Notes: generated from the letters alone by a model not told the origin. A stretch of DNA of 19,626 nucleotides from Pseudomonadota bacterium (GCA_023387715.1 JAEWHQ010000261.1:1-19626), one strand, 5' to 3'. Positions 7,685-15,354 are shown, counted from the first letter of the stretch. Program-made: numbers and translations.

Positions 7685-8695
7685 ATGAGACATATAATCT
7701 TTGGCGGCGACGGGTTCGTCGGACGTTATCTTGCACCGCTTTTACTCGCTGACGGACATGAGGTCATTGTCGCGGATATCGTAAAAAGTGATCTGGCGCA
7801 TTATGATAAAGCGCAGTTCATTCATACGGATGTGACCGAACCGGAAGCGATTGCACGGCTGAATATCCAGCCGGACGACATGGTTTATAACTTGTCAGCC
7901 AAAATGCTCTCGCCGCTGCAAGTTCGTGCCAAACGTCATGATTTCTTCTTTCCGGTTAATTATTACGGCACAGAAAACATCATTAAAGCTATGGATGCGG
8001 CTGGCGCCACCCGTCTGGTACATTTCACCACAGACATGGTTTATGGCCATACTTATTCCTGGCCGCAAACAGAAGAGCATCCTGTTGCGCCATTGGGCGA
8101 ATATGGCTGGTCAAAACTTAAAACCGAAGAACTGGCAGCTGAATGGCGCACAAAGGGTATGAATATTACGCTTTTCCGCCCTCGCCTCATCATCGGACCA
8201 GGCCGTCTGGGCATTCTTGAAAAGCTCTTCAAACTGATTGATTACAATCTTCCTGTGCCGATGATTGGCTCAGGAAAAAATCCTTATCAGTTTATTTCCG
8301 TGTTTGATTGTGCAAGCGCTGCTTACGCCGCGTATAAAGCCGGCGTGCCGAATGAAGTTTATAATTTAGGTTCGCTCAATCCGCCGCCAGTACGCAAGTT
8401 GTTGGGTGATCTGGTCAAACATGCAGGCTCCAAATCCATATTGCTGCCAACACCGGCATGGGCTGTCAAACGCACCTTGGATTTCCTCGACTGGCTCAAT
8501 AAACCGCTGATGGATCCGGAGCAATATCTCATCGCAGACGAAATGTGCGTATTGGATGTTTCCAAAGGCGAACGCGAACTTGGCTGGGTGCCGCAATATC
8601 GTGACGAAGACATGCTAATTGCTGCTTATAGTGAATATCGCACCAAACTATCCGGCAAACTGCCTCATGATCAGGCACCTTTAAAGGCTGCATAA
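7685..8695 (+). CDS. Extended SDR, NAD-dependent epimerase/dehydratase family
   Basis: A 336-residue Rossmann protein. The nucleotide-binding motif is GGDGFVG (residues 7-13, GxxGxxG), and Asp31 at the end of strand 2 suggests NAD rather than NADP. The catalytic motif YGWSK has Tyr140 and Lys144, and FTTDMVYG supplies the conserved Thr. RPRLIIGPGR in the middle is typical of nucleotide-sugar and sugar-lipid epimerases. In mycobacteria the keto product of DprE1 is reduced by DprE2, a classical SDR of about 250 residues; this gene sits where dprE2 would be expected but is a different, extended type. It might reduce or epimerise the lipid-linked keto-pentose, or make a precursor. The ATG at 7685 has CGGAG six bases upstream and follows the previous stop by one base; an in-frame upstream start at 7619 overlaps the SMR gene and is less likely. 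Confidence 0.8.
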   Translation: MRHIIFGGDGFVGRYLAPLLLADGHEVIVADIVKSDLAHYDKAQFIHTDVTEPEAIARLNIQPDDMVYNLSAKMLSPLQVRAKRHDFFFPVNYYGTENIIKAMDAAGATRLVHFTTDMVYGHTYSWPQTEEHPVAPLGEYGWSKLKTEELAAEWRTKGMNITLFRPRLIIGPGRLGILEKLFKLIDYNLPVPMIGSGKNPYQFISVFDCASAAYAAYKAGVPNEVYNLGSLNPPPVRKLLGDLVKHAGSKSILLPTPAWAVKRTLDFLDWLNKPLMDPEQYLIADEMCVLDVSKGERELGWVPQYRDEDMLIAAYSEYRTKLSGKLPHDQAPLKAA

Positions 8696-8706
8696 GGGTT
8701 TTTACC

Positions 8707-10143
8707 ATGACGAATGATATCGCCGGATCGGCCAAGCCTAATTATACACCAAAGCCGGATTTGCTCAGTGTTGAGCAAGCCAAGGATATGGGCATTGCGC
8801 AGATGACAGAATTGTTCACTGCCCATCTCAATCCCGGCCAGCTCCATTTTATGAAGCTTCTGGGCTTCCATAAAATTAAAATCGAGCGCGCCGAAGGCAT
8901 GTATTATTACGATCAGAACGGTCGTAAAATTCTCGACTTTTTCGGAGGCTTCGGTTCTTTGGCATTCGGCCACAACCACCCGCGCATTTTGCAAGCCCGC
9001 CGCCAGTTTCAGGAAGAACAGCGCCATGAAATCGCCATTGCTTTCATGTCGCAATATGCAACCGCTTTAGCCTATGACATAGCCGCCTGCTCACCGGGCG
9101 ACCTTGACATGGTTTTCTTAGGCTCTTCCGGTTCCGAAGCCATGGAAGCGGCAATCAAAGTGGCTGAACGCGCAGCAGGCCCAGACCGGCCAAAAATTGT
9201 TTACGCGGAAAATTCTTTCCACGGCAAAACCAAAGGCGTTTTATCTGTCACTGATGGCGCGCTTTATCGTGGCGAGTTTGAACTGGTCGACAATACAGTC
9301 AAAATTCCTTTCGGCAATATTGAAGCCGTTGAAGAACTTTTCAAATCTGATCCGAAAATCGGCGTCATTGTTTTGGAAACCGTGCAAGGCGGCGGCGGCA
9401 TCATTCAGGCTGAGCCTGAATATTGGCAGAAACTGCGTGCGCTTTGCGATCAATATGGCGTCATCTGGGTTGCCGATGAAGTGCAATGCGGCCTTGGTCG
9501 CACCGGCAAGTTCTACGCATTTGAACATTACGGCGTCATACCGGATGTAACCGCGCTGGCAAAATCATTGGGCGGCGGTAAAACCGCCATGGCTGCCATG
9601 ATCGCCCGCCGTGACATTTATATGAAAGCCTATGGCACGCCAAAAACAGCTATGATTCATGCCATGGCTACCTTTGGTGGTATTGGCGAAGCTTGTGTCA
9701 CCTCCATTGAAGCGCTCAACATTCTTTATGATGAGCACCTTATTGATAATGCCGCCGAAAGCGGCGACTATCTGCTGGAGAAATTGCGCGAACTGCAACA
9801 GCGCTACCCTGCTCTTTTAAAAGACGTGCGCGGTAAGGGCATGATGGTGGGACTGGAGTTCCATGACTTCTCCCAAACCATGCCGATGGTTTTGCGGCCA
9901 TTGCTTTCCATGCTTGATGATAAGCTGAAAGGCTCGCTGCCGGGCTTTATTGGTGCGCATCTTTTACGCGATCACGGCGTCCTTGTGGCCTTCACTGAAT
10001 ATAACCGCAACGTCATTCGCTTGGAGCCACCACTGATCTGCAAGCGTCAGCATGTCGATGAATTTATTACGGCTCTTGATGACGTGCTTGGCCGCGGCAT
10101 TGTGAAAATCGTCAAAGACTTCATCACCGCACAGATCAAATAA
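8707..10143 (+). CDS. Class III PLP-dependent aminotransferase
   Basis: A 478-residue fold-type I aminotransferase of the ornithine/putrescine/acetylornithine group. SSGSEAMEAAIKVA is the PLP-phosphate region, Asp257 (in ADEVQCGLGRTGK) binds the pyridine nitrogen, and Lys286 (LAKSLGGG) should form the Schiff base. ATFGG follows as in the family. An N-terminal extension of about 60 residues precedes the core, and about 30 residues around LLSMLDDKLKGSLPGF look unlike the core enzymes. It is the last gene of the operon, 11 bases after the SDR stop, with AAGGG about 8 bases before its ATG. Membership in a polyprenyl-pentose operon suggests an aldehyde or keto sugar, or a donor for it, as substrate. 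HpnO, which aminates ribosylhopane, is a relevant precedent for this enzyme class, but no hopanoid genes are present here. Confidence 0.8.
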   Translation: MTNDIAGSAKPNYTPKPDLLSVEQAKDMGIAQMTELFTAHLNPGQLHFMKLLGFHKIKIERAEGMYYYDQNGRKILDFFGGFGSLAFGHNHPRILQARRQFQEEQRHEIAIAFMSQYATALAYDIAACSPGDLDMVFLGSSGSEAMEAAIKVAERAAGPDRPKIVYAENSFHGKTKGVLSVTDGALYRGEFELVDNTVKIPFGNIEAVEELFKSDPKIGVIVLETVQGGGGIIQAEPEYWQKLRALCDQYGVIWVADEVQCGLGRTGKFYAFEHYGVIPDVTALAKSLGGGKTAMAAMIARRDIYMKAYGTPKTAMIHAMATFGGIGEACVTSIEALNILYDEHLIDNAAESGDYLLEKLRELQQRYPALLKDVRGKGMMVGLEFHDFSQTMPMVLRPLLSMLDDKLKGSLPGFIGAHLLRDHGVLVAFTEYNRNVIRLEPPLICKRQHVDEFITALDDVLGRGIVKIVKDFITAQIK

Positions 10144-10156
10144 ATTCTATAAAAAC

Positions 10157-10185
10157 AAAAAAGCCGGTTTAAACCGGCTTTTTTT
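10157..10185 (+). terminator. Strong bidirectional Rho-independent terminator
   Basis: The palindrome AAAAGCCGG-TTTAAA-CCGGCTTTT is flanked by a T-run on the plus side and an A-rich run on the other. It lies 14 bases after the aminotransferase stop and about 20 bases before the end of the convergent reductase gene, so it should end both transcripts. Confidence 0.92.
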
Positions 10186-10205
10186 ACAACCATTCAAGCT
10201 TGGCA

Positions 10206-10760
10206 CTATCCGATATTTTTGCGCGCAAATGTGTCGAATGTCTTCATGAACATTCCCATAAATTTGGCTGTATCCGCCACAAAGCCAGTCTTTGCATCCA
10301 AGAGCTTATCCACTTGTGCAAGATAGGCTTCCGGCTGTTGCAAGGTTGGCATATCCAGAAAAACCAGTGACTGGCGCAGATGATGATTAGCACCAAAACC
10401 TGAAATATTGCCCGGTGAACTGCTGACAACAGCTGCAGGTTTGCCGCCCCACACGCTTTTTCCATAAGGGCGTGAACCAACATCCAACGCATTTTTCAGT
10501 GCGGCAGGAACAGACCGGTTATATTCAGGCGTGACAAAAATCACTGCATCAGCTTTGGCAACTTCAGCACGGAACCGTGCCCATGGTTGCGGTGGTGTGT
10601 CGGTCTCCAGATCAGGATTATAAAATGGCAGATCACCGATCTCGACATCAGTTAAAGCCATATCATCAGGTGCAACAATTTTGAGACCATTGGCAACCTG
10701 CGAGCTGAAGGATTCTTTGCGCAGACTTCCGACCAGAACAGCGACATTCAATTTCGACAT
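10206..10760 (-). CDS. NADPH-dependent FMN reductase (ChrR/YieF-like)
   Basis: A 184-residue flavodoxin-fold reductase. GSLRKESFS (11-19) is the FMN-phosphate-binding loop, and PEYNRSVPAALKNALD (78-93) is the second conserved block of the NADPH-dependent FMN reductase family. Members such as E. coli ChrR/YieF reduce quinones, chromate and azo dyes as soluble cytoplasmic enzymes, and are often part of oxidative-stress defence. The length is normal. The ATG is preceded on the minus strand by AGAGGAG, a good ribosome site. It is separated from the ankyrin gene on the same strand by 93 bases, so it could be co-transcribed or have its own promoter. The exact substrate cannot be told from sequence. 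Confidence 0.88.
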   Translation of the reverse strand: MSKLNVAVLVGSLRKESFSSQVANGLKIVAPDDMALTDVEIGDLPFYNPDLETDTPPQPWARFRAEVAKADAVIFVTPEYNRSVPAALKNALDVGSRPYGKSVWGGKPAAVVSSSPGNISGFGANHHLRQSLVFLDMPTLQQPEAYLAQVDKLLDAKTGFVADTAKFMGMFMKTFDTFARKNIG

Positions 10761-10853
10761 TCACACTCTCCTCTTTCACAGGAACAAGTTGTCATAACAT
10801 CACTTCATTTGAGACAGCACATCATCATGCCACTACTGATAAATGCCTCAAAA

Positions 10854-11519
10854 CTATTTTTTCAAGATAGCGATAATATCCTGATATCCACGCGCCTGAG
10901 CATGCTGCAATGCGGTCACCCCATCCTTATCCGCAATCGAAATATCAGCGCCGGCATCAACCAGCAATTTGACAATCGCTGTGTGCTTGGGACCGCCATT
11001 GCCCAGGATCACCGCTTCCAGCAGCGCTGTCCAACCCAGATTATTGACGTGATCAACATCAACGCCTGCCTTAATCAAGGTTTTCACCGTTTCAACATGC
11101 CCGCGCTCTGCCGCCGGAATTAAAGCCGTGCCACCATAGCGGTTTGTGCTTTTCAAATCAGCGCCATGGGCAAGGGTCATTTTCAAAATGTCCAAATGGC
11201 CACGCGCTCCGGCATAAAGATAGGGGCTGTCGTGAATGCTGTCTTTTGCATTCACATCTGCACCAGCATCAATCAACAGCTTTGCTGCCTCCACATGATT
11301 AGCGTGTGTCGCCACCAGCAATGCGGTTTGCCCTTGATTATTGCGGATATCAGGCTTCACGCCCGCCTTAAGCAAAGTGCTGATTGTACTCAGATCATTA
11401 TCGGCTGCGGCTTTTAAAAGTTTGGTATCATTGGATTGTGACATAGCCCCTCCGATTGTCAAAAAGACGAAAGATAAAGCGATAAGAACCGTCTTAAAAC
11501 CGGATTTCAAATAAAACAT
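10854..11519 (-). CDS. Secreted ankyrin-repeat protein
   Basis: A 221-residue protein starting with a Sec-type signal peptide: basic start with Lys5 and Lys9, then hydrophobic LIALSFVFLTIGGAM, with likely cleavage near SQS at about 27-29. The rest is a run of about five to six ankyrin repeats with the usual G-x-TALxxAAxxGHxExVKxLLxAGAD pattern, for example around QTALLVAT, GGTALIPAAERGH and GWTALLEAV. It ends with the last repeat and a short lysine tail. In proteobacteria such small periplasmic ankyrin proteins are protein-interaction modules, sometimes linked to catalase or oxidative-stress defence. The neighbouring FMN reductase is consistent with that, but the partner is unknown. The ATG at 11517-11519 has GAGGG upstream at a long spacing. 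Confidence 0.85.
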   Translation of the reverse strand: MFYLKSGFKTVLIALSFVFLTIGGAMSQSNDTKLLKAAADNDLSTISTLLKAGVKPDIRNNQGQTALLVATHANHVEAAKLLIDAGADVNAKDSIHDSPYLYAGARGHLDILKMTLAHGADLKSTNRYGGTALIPAAERGHVETVKTLIKAGVDVDHVNNLGWTALLEAVILGNGGPKHTAIVKLLVDAGADISIADKDGVTALQHAQARGYQDIIAILKK

Positions 11520-11659
11520 ATCTTAAAAGCCCTCATCAATTTTAAAAATTAATATATTCAAGCTATAAAAGCTTAATTGTGACGGAAGCGCAAACAAACA
11601 GAGTCAGCCACGATAATGAGACTTCTCGGCCCACATCAAAACATGATAGGGCATGGCTC

Positions 11660-12328
11660 ATGAGTGCTTTATCTATGCCAACCCCGATTTATCATCCGCC
11701 ATTGGAGCCCTATCTCACGATCTTGCATCAAGAACGGGATTTTCTGGTGCTGAATAAACCAAGCGGACTTTTGTCTGTGCCCGGCCGCCATCCGGCTTTG
11801 TCAGATAGTTTGGCAACGCGCGTGCAAAAACAATTCCCTGAAGCGCTGATGATCCACCGGCTGGATAAAGACACATCCGGCGTTGTGCTAATGTCTTTAA
11901 ACCGTAAAGCGCATGCGCTGATTGCCAATCAATTTGCCGAGCGCTCAACACAGAAATTCTATGTGGCCGAAGTTTGGGGCAACGTCAAAGAAGACAGCGG
12001 CCTTGTCGATCTGCCGCTTTGCATTGATCCGGATAATAAACCTTGCCATCATGTTGATAAGGTCAATGGCAAACCTGCACAATCACGCTGGCAGGTGCTT
12101 TCCCGCAGTGCCGATACAACACGGTTGCAATTATCACCGCTGACCGGCCGCACCCATCAATTACGCGTTCATATGAAAGCCATCGGCCATGTTATTTTGG
12201 GTGATGCGTTTTATGCGACCGGCGAAGCACTTACCCGCGCCGACCGCTTGATGCTGCATGCAGAAGAAATTACCTTTCAGCATCCCGATGGTGGCATGGT
12301 CACCTTCCGCGCGCCCTGCCCTTTTTAA
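11660..12328 (+). CDS. rluA: RluA-family pseudouridine synthase
   Basis: A 222-residue protein with strong line-by-line similarity to E. coli RluA (219 aa), which makes pseudouridine at 23S rRNA 746 and tRNA 32. The catalytic motif HRLDKDTSG contains the nucleophile Asp69. NKPSGLLSVPGR, GLVDLPL, KPAQS, LSPLTGRTHQLRVHM and GDAFY are further family blocks. There is no S4 domain, as in RluA. The frame is open back to a GTG at 11579, but those 27 residues lie outside the RluA fold and that GTG has no ribosome site; ATG 11660 has AGGG nine bases upstream and gives the family length. The next gene, rsmJ-like, starts 11 bases after the stop, so both rRNA-modification genes probably share a transcript. 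Confidence 0.85.
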   Translation: MSALSMPTPIYHPPLEPYLTILHQERDFLVLNKPSGLLSVPGRHPALSDSLATRVQKQFPEALMIHRLDKDTSGVVLMSLNRKAHALIANQFAERSTQKFYVAEVWGNVKEDSGLVDLPLCIDPDNKPCHHVDKVNGKPAQSRWQVLSRSADTTRLQLSPLTGRTHQLRVHMKAIGHVILGDAFYATGEALTRADRLMLHAEEITFQHPDGGMVTFRAPCPF

Positions 12329-12339
12329 AGATTTGCCCC

Positions 12340-12978
12340 ATGTCGCAAGATACAGAAAATGATGATCTGATTGTAGATTTTGTCGGTGGCGCGGTCGGTC
12401 ACCGCTTTCGCTCCAATGAAGGCCGTGGTCAGGCCTTGGCAAAAGCCGCAGGGCTTACCGGCAATATCACACCTTTTATTGTCGATGCGACAGCCGGCCT
12501 TGGGCGTGACGCCTTTTTGCTGGCATCACTGGGTGCACATGTCACGCTGATTGAACGCTCCGAAAAGATGCACAGACTCCTTGCCGAAGGCATGCAGCGT
12601 GCAGCCAATGAAGGTGGTCGTCTGGCGGAAACCATTGCACGTATGACGCTTATTCACGGCGATTCCAGCGAAGTGCTGCCTGATCTCAAACCCCAAGTGG
12701 TATTGGTTGATCCGATGCATCCGCCGCGCGGCAATACCGCATTGGTCAAAAAAGAAATGCGCCAAATCCGCGAGATTGTCGGCACTGATCCGGATGCCGA
12801 GAAACTGATGCAAGTCGCATTGGAATATGCACAAAATCGCGTCGTGCTGAAATGGCCGTTACGGGCAGCGCCTATGGAAAACATCCGTAAATTCTCGCAT
12901 CAGATTTTAGGCAAAAGCACGCGCTATGACGTTTTTGTCAAAGCCAAACTTCTGCCACCACAACAAGAAACAGAATAA
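12340..12978 (+). CDS. rsmJ: RsmJ-like 16S rRNA methyltransferase
   Basis: A 212-residue class I SAM-dependent methyltransferase of the RsmJ/YhiQ family, which methylates N2 of G1516 in 16S rRNA. The SAM-binding motif is DATAGLGRDAF (from Asp49), followed by an acidic residue in LIERS. The catalytic-region motif is VDPMHPP (Asp124-Pro129) followed by ALVKKEMR, which matches the E. coli DPMFP...ALVKKEMR segment. GTDPDAEKL and VVLKWP also correspond. It is about 40 residues shorter at the N-terminus than E. coli RsmJ, which is common outside gammaproteobacteria. It sits in a probable operon with the upstream pseudouridine synthase and the downstream deformylase-like gene. Some annotation pipelines would call it only a class I methyltransferase. 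Confidence 0.85.
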   Translation: MSQDTENDDLIVDFVGGAVGHRFRSNEGRGQALAKAAGLTGNITPFIVDATAGLGRDAFLLASLGAHVTLIERSEKMHRLLAEGMQRAANEGGRLAETIARMTLIHGDSSEVLPDLKPQVVLVDPMHPPRGNTALVKKEMRQIREIVGTDPDAEKLMQVALEYAQNRVVLKWPLRAAPMENIRKFSHQILGKSTRYDVFVKAKLLPPQQETE

Positions 12979-12982
12979 TACC

Positions 12983-13477
12983 ATGACCATACGCCCGATT
13001 GTCCGCTTTCCGGATGCCCGCCTGCAACAAAAAGCTGAAACCGTCACGCAATTTGACGAAGCTTTAAAAACGCTGTGCAATGATCTTTTGGAAACCATGC
13101 GCGCGGCATCCGGCATCGGCATCACCGCACCGCATATTGGTGTTTCAAGCCGCGTTGTTGTGTTGGAGCTTTCGCCTGAAACAGGGCCTAAATTTTATAT
13201 CAATCCTGAAATCATTGAGGCCTCAGAAGAGATGATCCGCCATCAGGAAGGCAGCGTTTCCATGTCCGGCATGGTGGATGATGTGGAGCGTCACGCTAAA
13301 ATTCGCCTGCGCTATCAGGATTTGAACGGCCAGGAACAGTTTGAAGAATCTGAAGGGTTGCTCGCTGTCTGTCATCAGCATGAAGTGGATCAGCTCAACG
13401 GCATTTTTTGGTTGCAGCGCCTCTCCCGTCTCAAGCGCGATCGCCTGATCAAACGCTATTCAAAGCTGAACCGCTAA
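12983..13477 (+). CDS. Peptide-deformylase-like protein with degenerate active site
   Basis: A 164-residue protein with the overall layout of peptide deformylase, the enzyme that removes formyl from nascent N-terminal Met. All three motifs are altered. Motif 1 (G-x-G-x-A-A-x-Q) reads GIGITAPH, with His51 for Gln. Motif 2 (EGC-x-S) reads EGSVS, with the metal ligand Cys replaced by Ser91. Motif 3 (HExDH) reads HEVDQ, keeping His133 and Glu134 but with Gln137 for the second His ligand. With two of three metal ligands lost, canonical Fe/Zn deformylase activity is unlikely, although Glu134 remains. Such paralogs accompany true Def in several alphaproteobacteria. The ATG is four bases after the rsmJ stop; the longer frame overlapping rsmJ is less likely. 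The fold is clear, the function unknown. Confidence 0.85.
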   Translation: MTIRPIVRFPDARLQQKAETVTQFDEALKTLCNDLLETMRAASGIGITAPHIGVSSRVVVLELSPETGPKFYINPEIIEASEEMIRHQEGSVSMSGMVDDVERHAKIRLRYQDLNGQEQFEESEGLLAVCHQHEVDQLNGIFWLQRLSRLKRDRLIKRYSKLNR

Positions 13478-13491
13478 ATTTTTAAAGGCAG

Positions 13492-14670
13492 TTATACAAC
13501 CTGCCCCGCGCACCAGCCTGATGACCATGCCCATTGGGAATTATAGCCGCCGAGCCAACCGGTGACATCCACCACTTCACCAATGAAATAAAGCCCGTTC
13601 ACAGTCTTGCTTTCCATTGTCTTGGAATCAAGATCGCGGGTATCCACACCACCAAGGGTGACCTCCGCGGTTCGGTAACCTTCAGAGCCTGCCGGCTTAA
13701 TGCGCCAGTCATTAATCGCCGCCTCAATACGCCGGAACTCCTTGTCCGGCATATCGGCCAGCTTGGCGAATTTCACCTGCACTTCGGCAATCGTCTGTGC
13801 CAGTTTTTTCGGCAGATGCTGTGCAAGCGCTGTTTGCAATTCCTGACGGCCATTTTGTGTGCGCTGTTGTTTCAAAGCATCCAGCACATCCACATGTGGC
13901 AGCATTGAAATTGCAATCTCGTCACCTTCACGCCAATAAGACGAAATCTGTAAAACAGACGGCCCGCTAATACCGCGATGAGTAAAAAGCATGGCCTCTT
14001 CAAAGCTGGTTTTGCCACAGCTGATTTTCGCATCCAGTGCCACACCGGCAAGTGGCTTTAAGCGTTCCAGCAAATGCGGTTCGAATGTCAAAGGCACCAA
14101 GCCGGGGCGCGTTTCCACCAAACGCAAACCAAATTGGCGCGCCACATCATAACCGAAGCCGGTTGCCCCCATTTTAGGGATGGATTTACCGCCTGTTGCC
14201 ACCACAACCGAGCGGCAATTGATCTGCACATCCTCAAACTTCACCAGAAAGCCCGTATCGGTTTTCTCAATGACATCAACGCTTGTCGATAGTGCCAATT
14301 GCACCGAAAAGCGTTTCATCTCATCCAGCAGCATATCAATGATCTGTTGTGCTGAACCATCACAGAAAAGCTGACCCAGCGTTTTTTCATGATAGGCAAT
14401 CGCGTGACGCTCCATCATCGCGATAAAATGGTTTTGCGTATAGCGGCTGAGAGCCGATTTACAAAAATGCGGATTTTGTGAAATGAAATTCTTCGGGCTT
14501 GCGTGCAGGTTGGTAAAGTTGCAACGACCGCCGCCGGAGATACGGATTTTCTCGCCCGCGCGTTTGGCATGATCAATCACCAGCACCGAGCGTCCGCGTT
14601 TGCCCGCCTCAATAGCGCACATCATGCCAGCCGCACCAGCTCCGATAATCACAACATCAAACGAATTCAC
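13492..14670 (-). CDS. NAD(P)/FAD-dependent oxidoreductase, HI0933/YhiN family
   Basis: A 392-residue flavoprotein of the HI0933/YhiN family (TIGR00275 type). The dinucleotide-binding GAGAAG is at residues 10-15, with Asp33 at the end of strand 2. The family signature SGGGRCNFTN is at 45-54. VVATGGKS is the second FAD motif, and the C-terminus has GEVVDVTGWLGGYNSQWAWSSG, the family's diagnostic closing block. Its biochemical role is not established. The start is a GTG at 14668-14670 preceded by GGAGAAG on the minus strand. It ends only 14 bases from the convergent deformylase-like gene with no clear hairpin between them. The thioesterase lies upstream on the same strand, 64 bases away. Confidence 0.88.
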   Translation of the reverse strand: MNSFDVVIIGAGAAGMMCAIEAGKRGRSVLVIDHAKRAGEKIRISGGGRCNFTNLHASPKNFISQNPHFCKSALSRYTQNHFIAMMERHAIAYHEKTLGQLFCDGSAQQIIDMLLDEMKRFSVQLALSTSVDVIEKTDTGFLVKFEDVQINCRSVVVATGGKSIPKMGATGFGYDVARQFGLRLVETRPGLVPLTFEPHLLERLKPLAGVALDAKISCGKTSFEEAMLFTHRGISGPSVLQISSYWREGDEIAISMLPHVDVLDALKQQRTQNGRQELQTALAQHLPKKLAQTIAEVQVKFAKLADMPDKEFRRIEAAINDWRIKPAGSEGYRTAEVTLGGVDTRDLDSKTMESKTVNGLYFIGEVVDVTGWLGGYNSQWAWSSGWCAGQVV

Positions 14671-14734
14671 GTCACATCTTCTCCGACTTATTCAAGTTTA
14701 AGGCGCTACAGCATGTCTCTACGACAAGAAAGTA

Positions 14735-15205
14735 CTATTTGCTTTTTAAAGCCATTCTGCGGTTGAGCCAGCGTGGTTTCGGCAAGGTTTTATGTCGCTC
14801 AAGCTCGTGAGCCAGATAATTAAAAACATCTTGGCTCATGGACATCGCCTTTGGCGCACCTGAAGCATGGCTCACATGCATCAGCCATTGCTCTGACAAA
14901 GCCAATAATTCATCGTGCTGATTTTTCATCTCAAGCAAAAAATGCACGCGCTTTTTATCAAGGGTTATCAATTGCACGCTGACATGGATCATGTCGCCCT
15001 GATGGCATTCTTTAAAATAACCGATGCGGTTTTCGAGCGTATAAAATGTGGCCTTTGCCGCCTTTAAATAGGTTGCGCCCAAATGATGGTGCTCAAGATA
15101 GGCATTGCCTGCCTCCGAGAAAACCAGCCCATAAGCATAGTCCGCCATATGGCCGTTATAATCGACCCATTCAGGCAACACCGTCACATCCAGCGTAAAT
15201 AACAA
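14735..15205 (-). CDS. Hotdog-fold thioesterase family protein
   Basis: A 156-residue hotdog-fold acyl-CoA thioesterase of the 4-hydroxybenzoyl-CoA/YbgC-FadM type. The signature WVDYNGHMADYAY (about 13-25) contains the Asp expected for catalysis. It resembles the thioesterase that accompanies or is fused to L-carnitine dehydrogenase (betainyl-CoA thioesterase), but no carnitine genes are nearby, so substrate is open. The reading frame's first usable codon is a TTG at 15203-15205; no in-frame ATG lies near the N-terminus and no strong ribosome site is seen. The palindrome GCGGAT-A-ATCCGC sits 10 to 22 bases upstream of this start. The C-terminus is basic (Arg/Lys-rich). The gene is divergent from the sulfur operon. 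Confidence 0.75.
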   Translation of the reverse strand: MLFTLDVTVLPEWVDYNGHMADYAYGLVFSEAGNAYLEHHHLGATYLKAAKATFYTLENRIGYFKECHQGDMIHVSVQLITLDKKRVHFLLEMKNQHDELLALSEQWLMHVSHASGAPKAMSMSQDVFNYLAHELERHKTLPKPRWLNRRMALKSK

Positions 15206-15214
15206 ATTAAGCCC

Positions 15215-15227
15215 GCGGATAATCCGC
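15215..15227. repeat. 13-bp palindrome ahead of the TTG-start thioesterase
   Basis: GCGGAT-A-ATCCGC is perfectly symmetric around one base. Located 10-22 bases upstream of the thioesterase start, it may be a regulator site or a structure affecting translation. No regulator is assigned. Confidence 0.5.
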
Positions 15228-15312
15228 TCCCTATTTCTTCGTCTTTTCTCAATCTTTGTCTTGATGCACTTTTAGAGCGGATTTTACAAACGGCATATAA
15301 TTTAAAATAAAC

Positions 15313-15332
15313 GATTGCATTTTTTTGCAATC
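15313..15332. repeat. Inverted repeat overlapping the blh -35 box
   Basis: GATTGCA (15313-15319) and TGCAATC (15326-15332) are exact inverted copies separated by six T residues. The right half-site covers the -35 hexamer of the blh operon, a typical place for a repressor such as BigR, encoded in this operon. The AT-rich stretch at 15333-15356, over the -10, is the other candidate; known BigR sites are AT-rich and near -10. Confidence 0.5.
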
Positions 15333-15354
15333 ATTATTATTTAATTAATATAAG
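15325..15354 (+). promoter_or_regulatory. Predicted sigma-70-type promoter of the blh-bigR operon
   Basis: TTGCAA (15325-15330) and TATAAG (15349-15354) are separated by 18 bases. They are followed at 15361-15366 by AGGAGG, an ideal ribosome site, six bases before the blh ATG. The short distance from the -10 to the ribosome site implies a very short leader. Confidence 0.6.

Noticed and set aside
8707..10143. HpnO of hopanoid synthesis
   Set aside because: The enzyme class fits, but no squalene-hopene cyclase, HpnH, HpnG or other hopanoid gene is present, so the name is not supported.
11579..11659. N-terminal extension of the RluA-like protein from a GTG start
   Set aside because: There is no ribosome site at the GTG, and the added residues fall outside the RluA-family fold.
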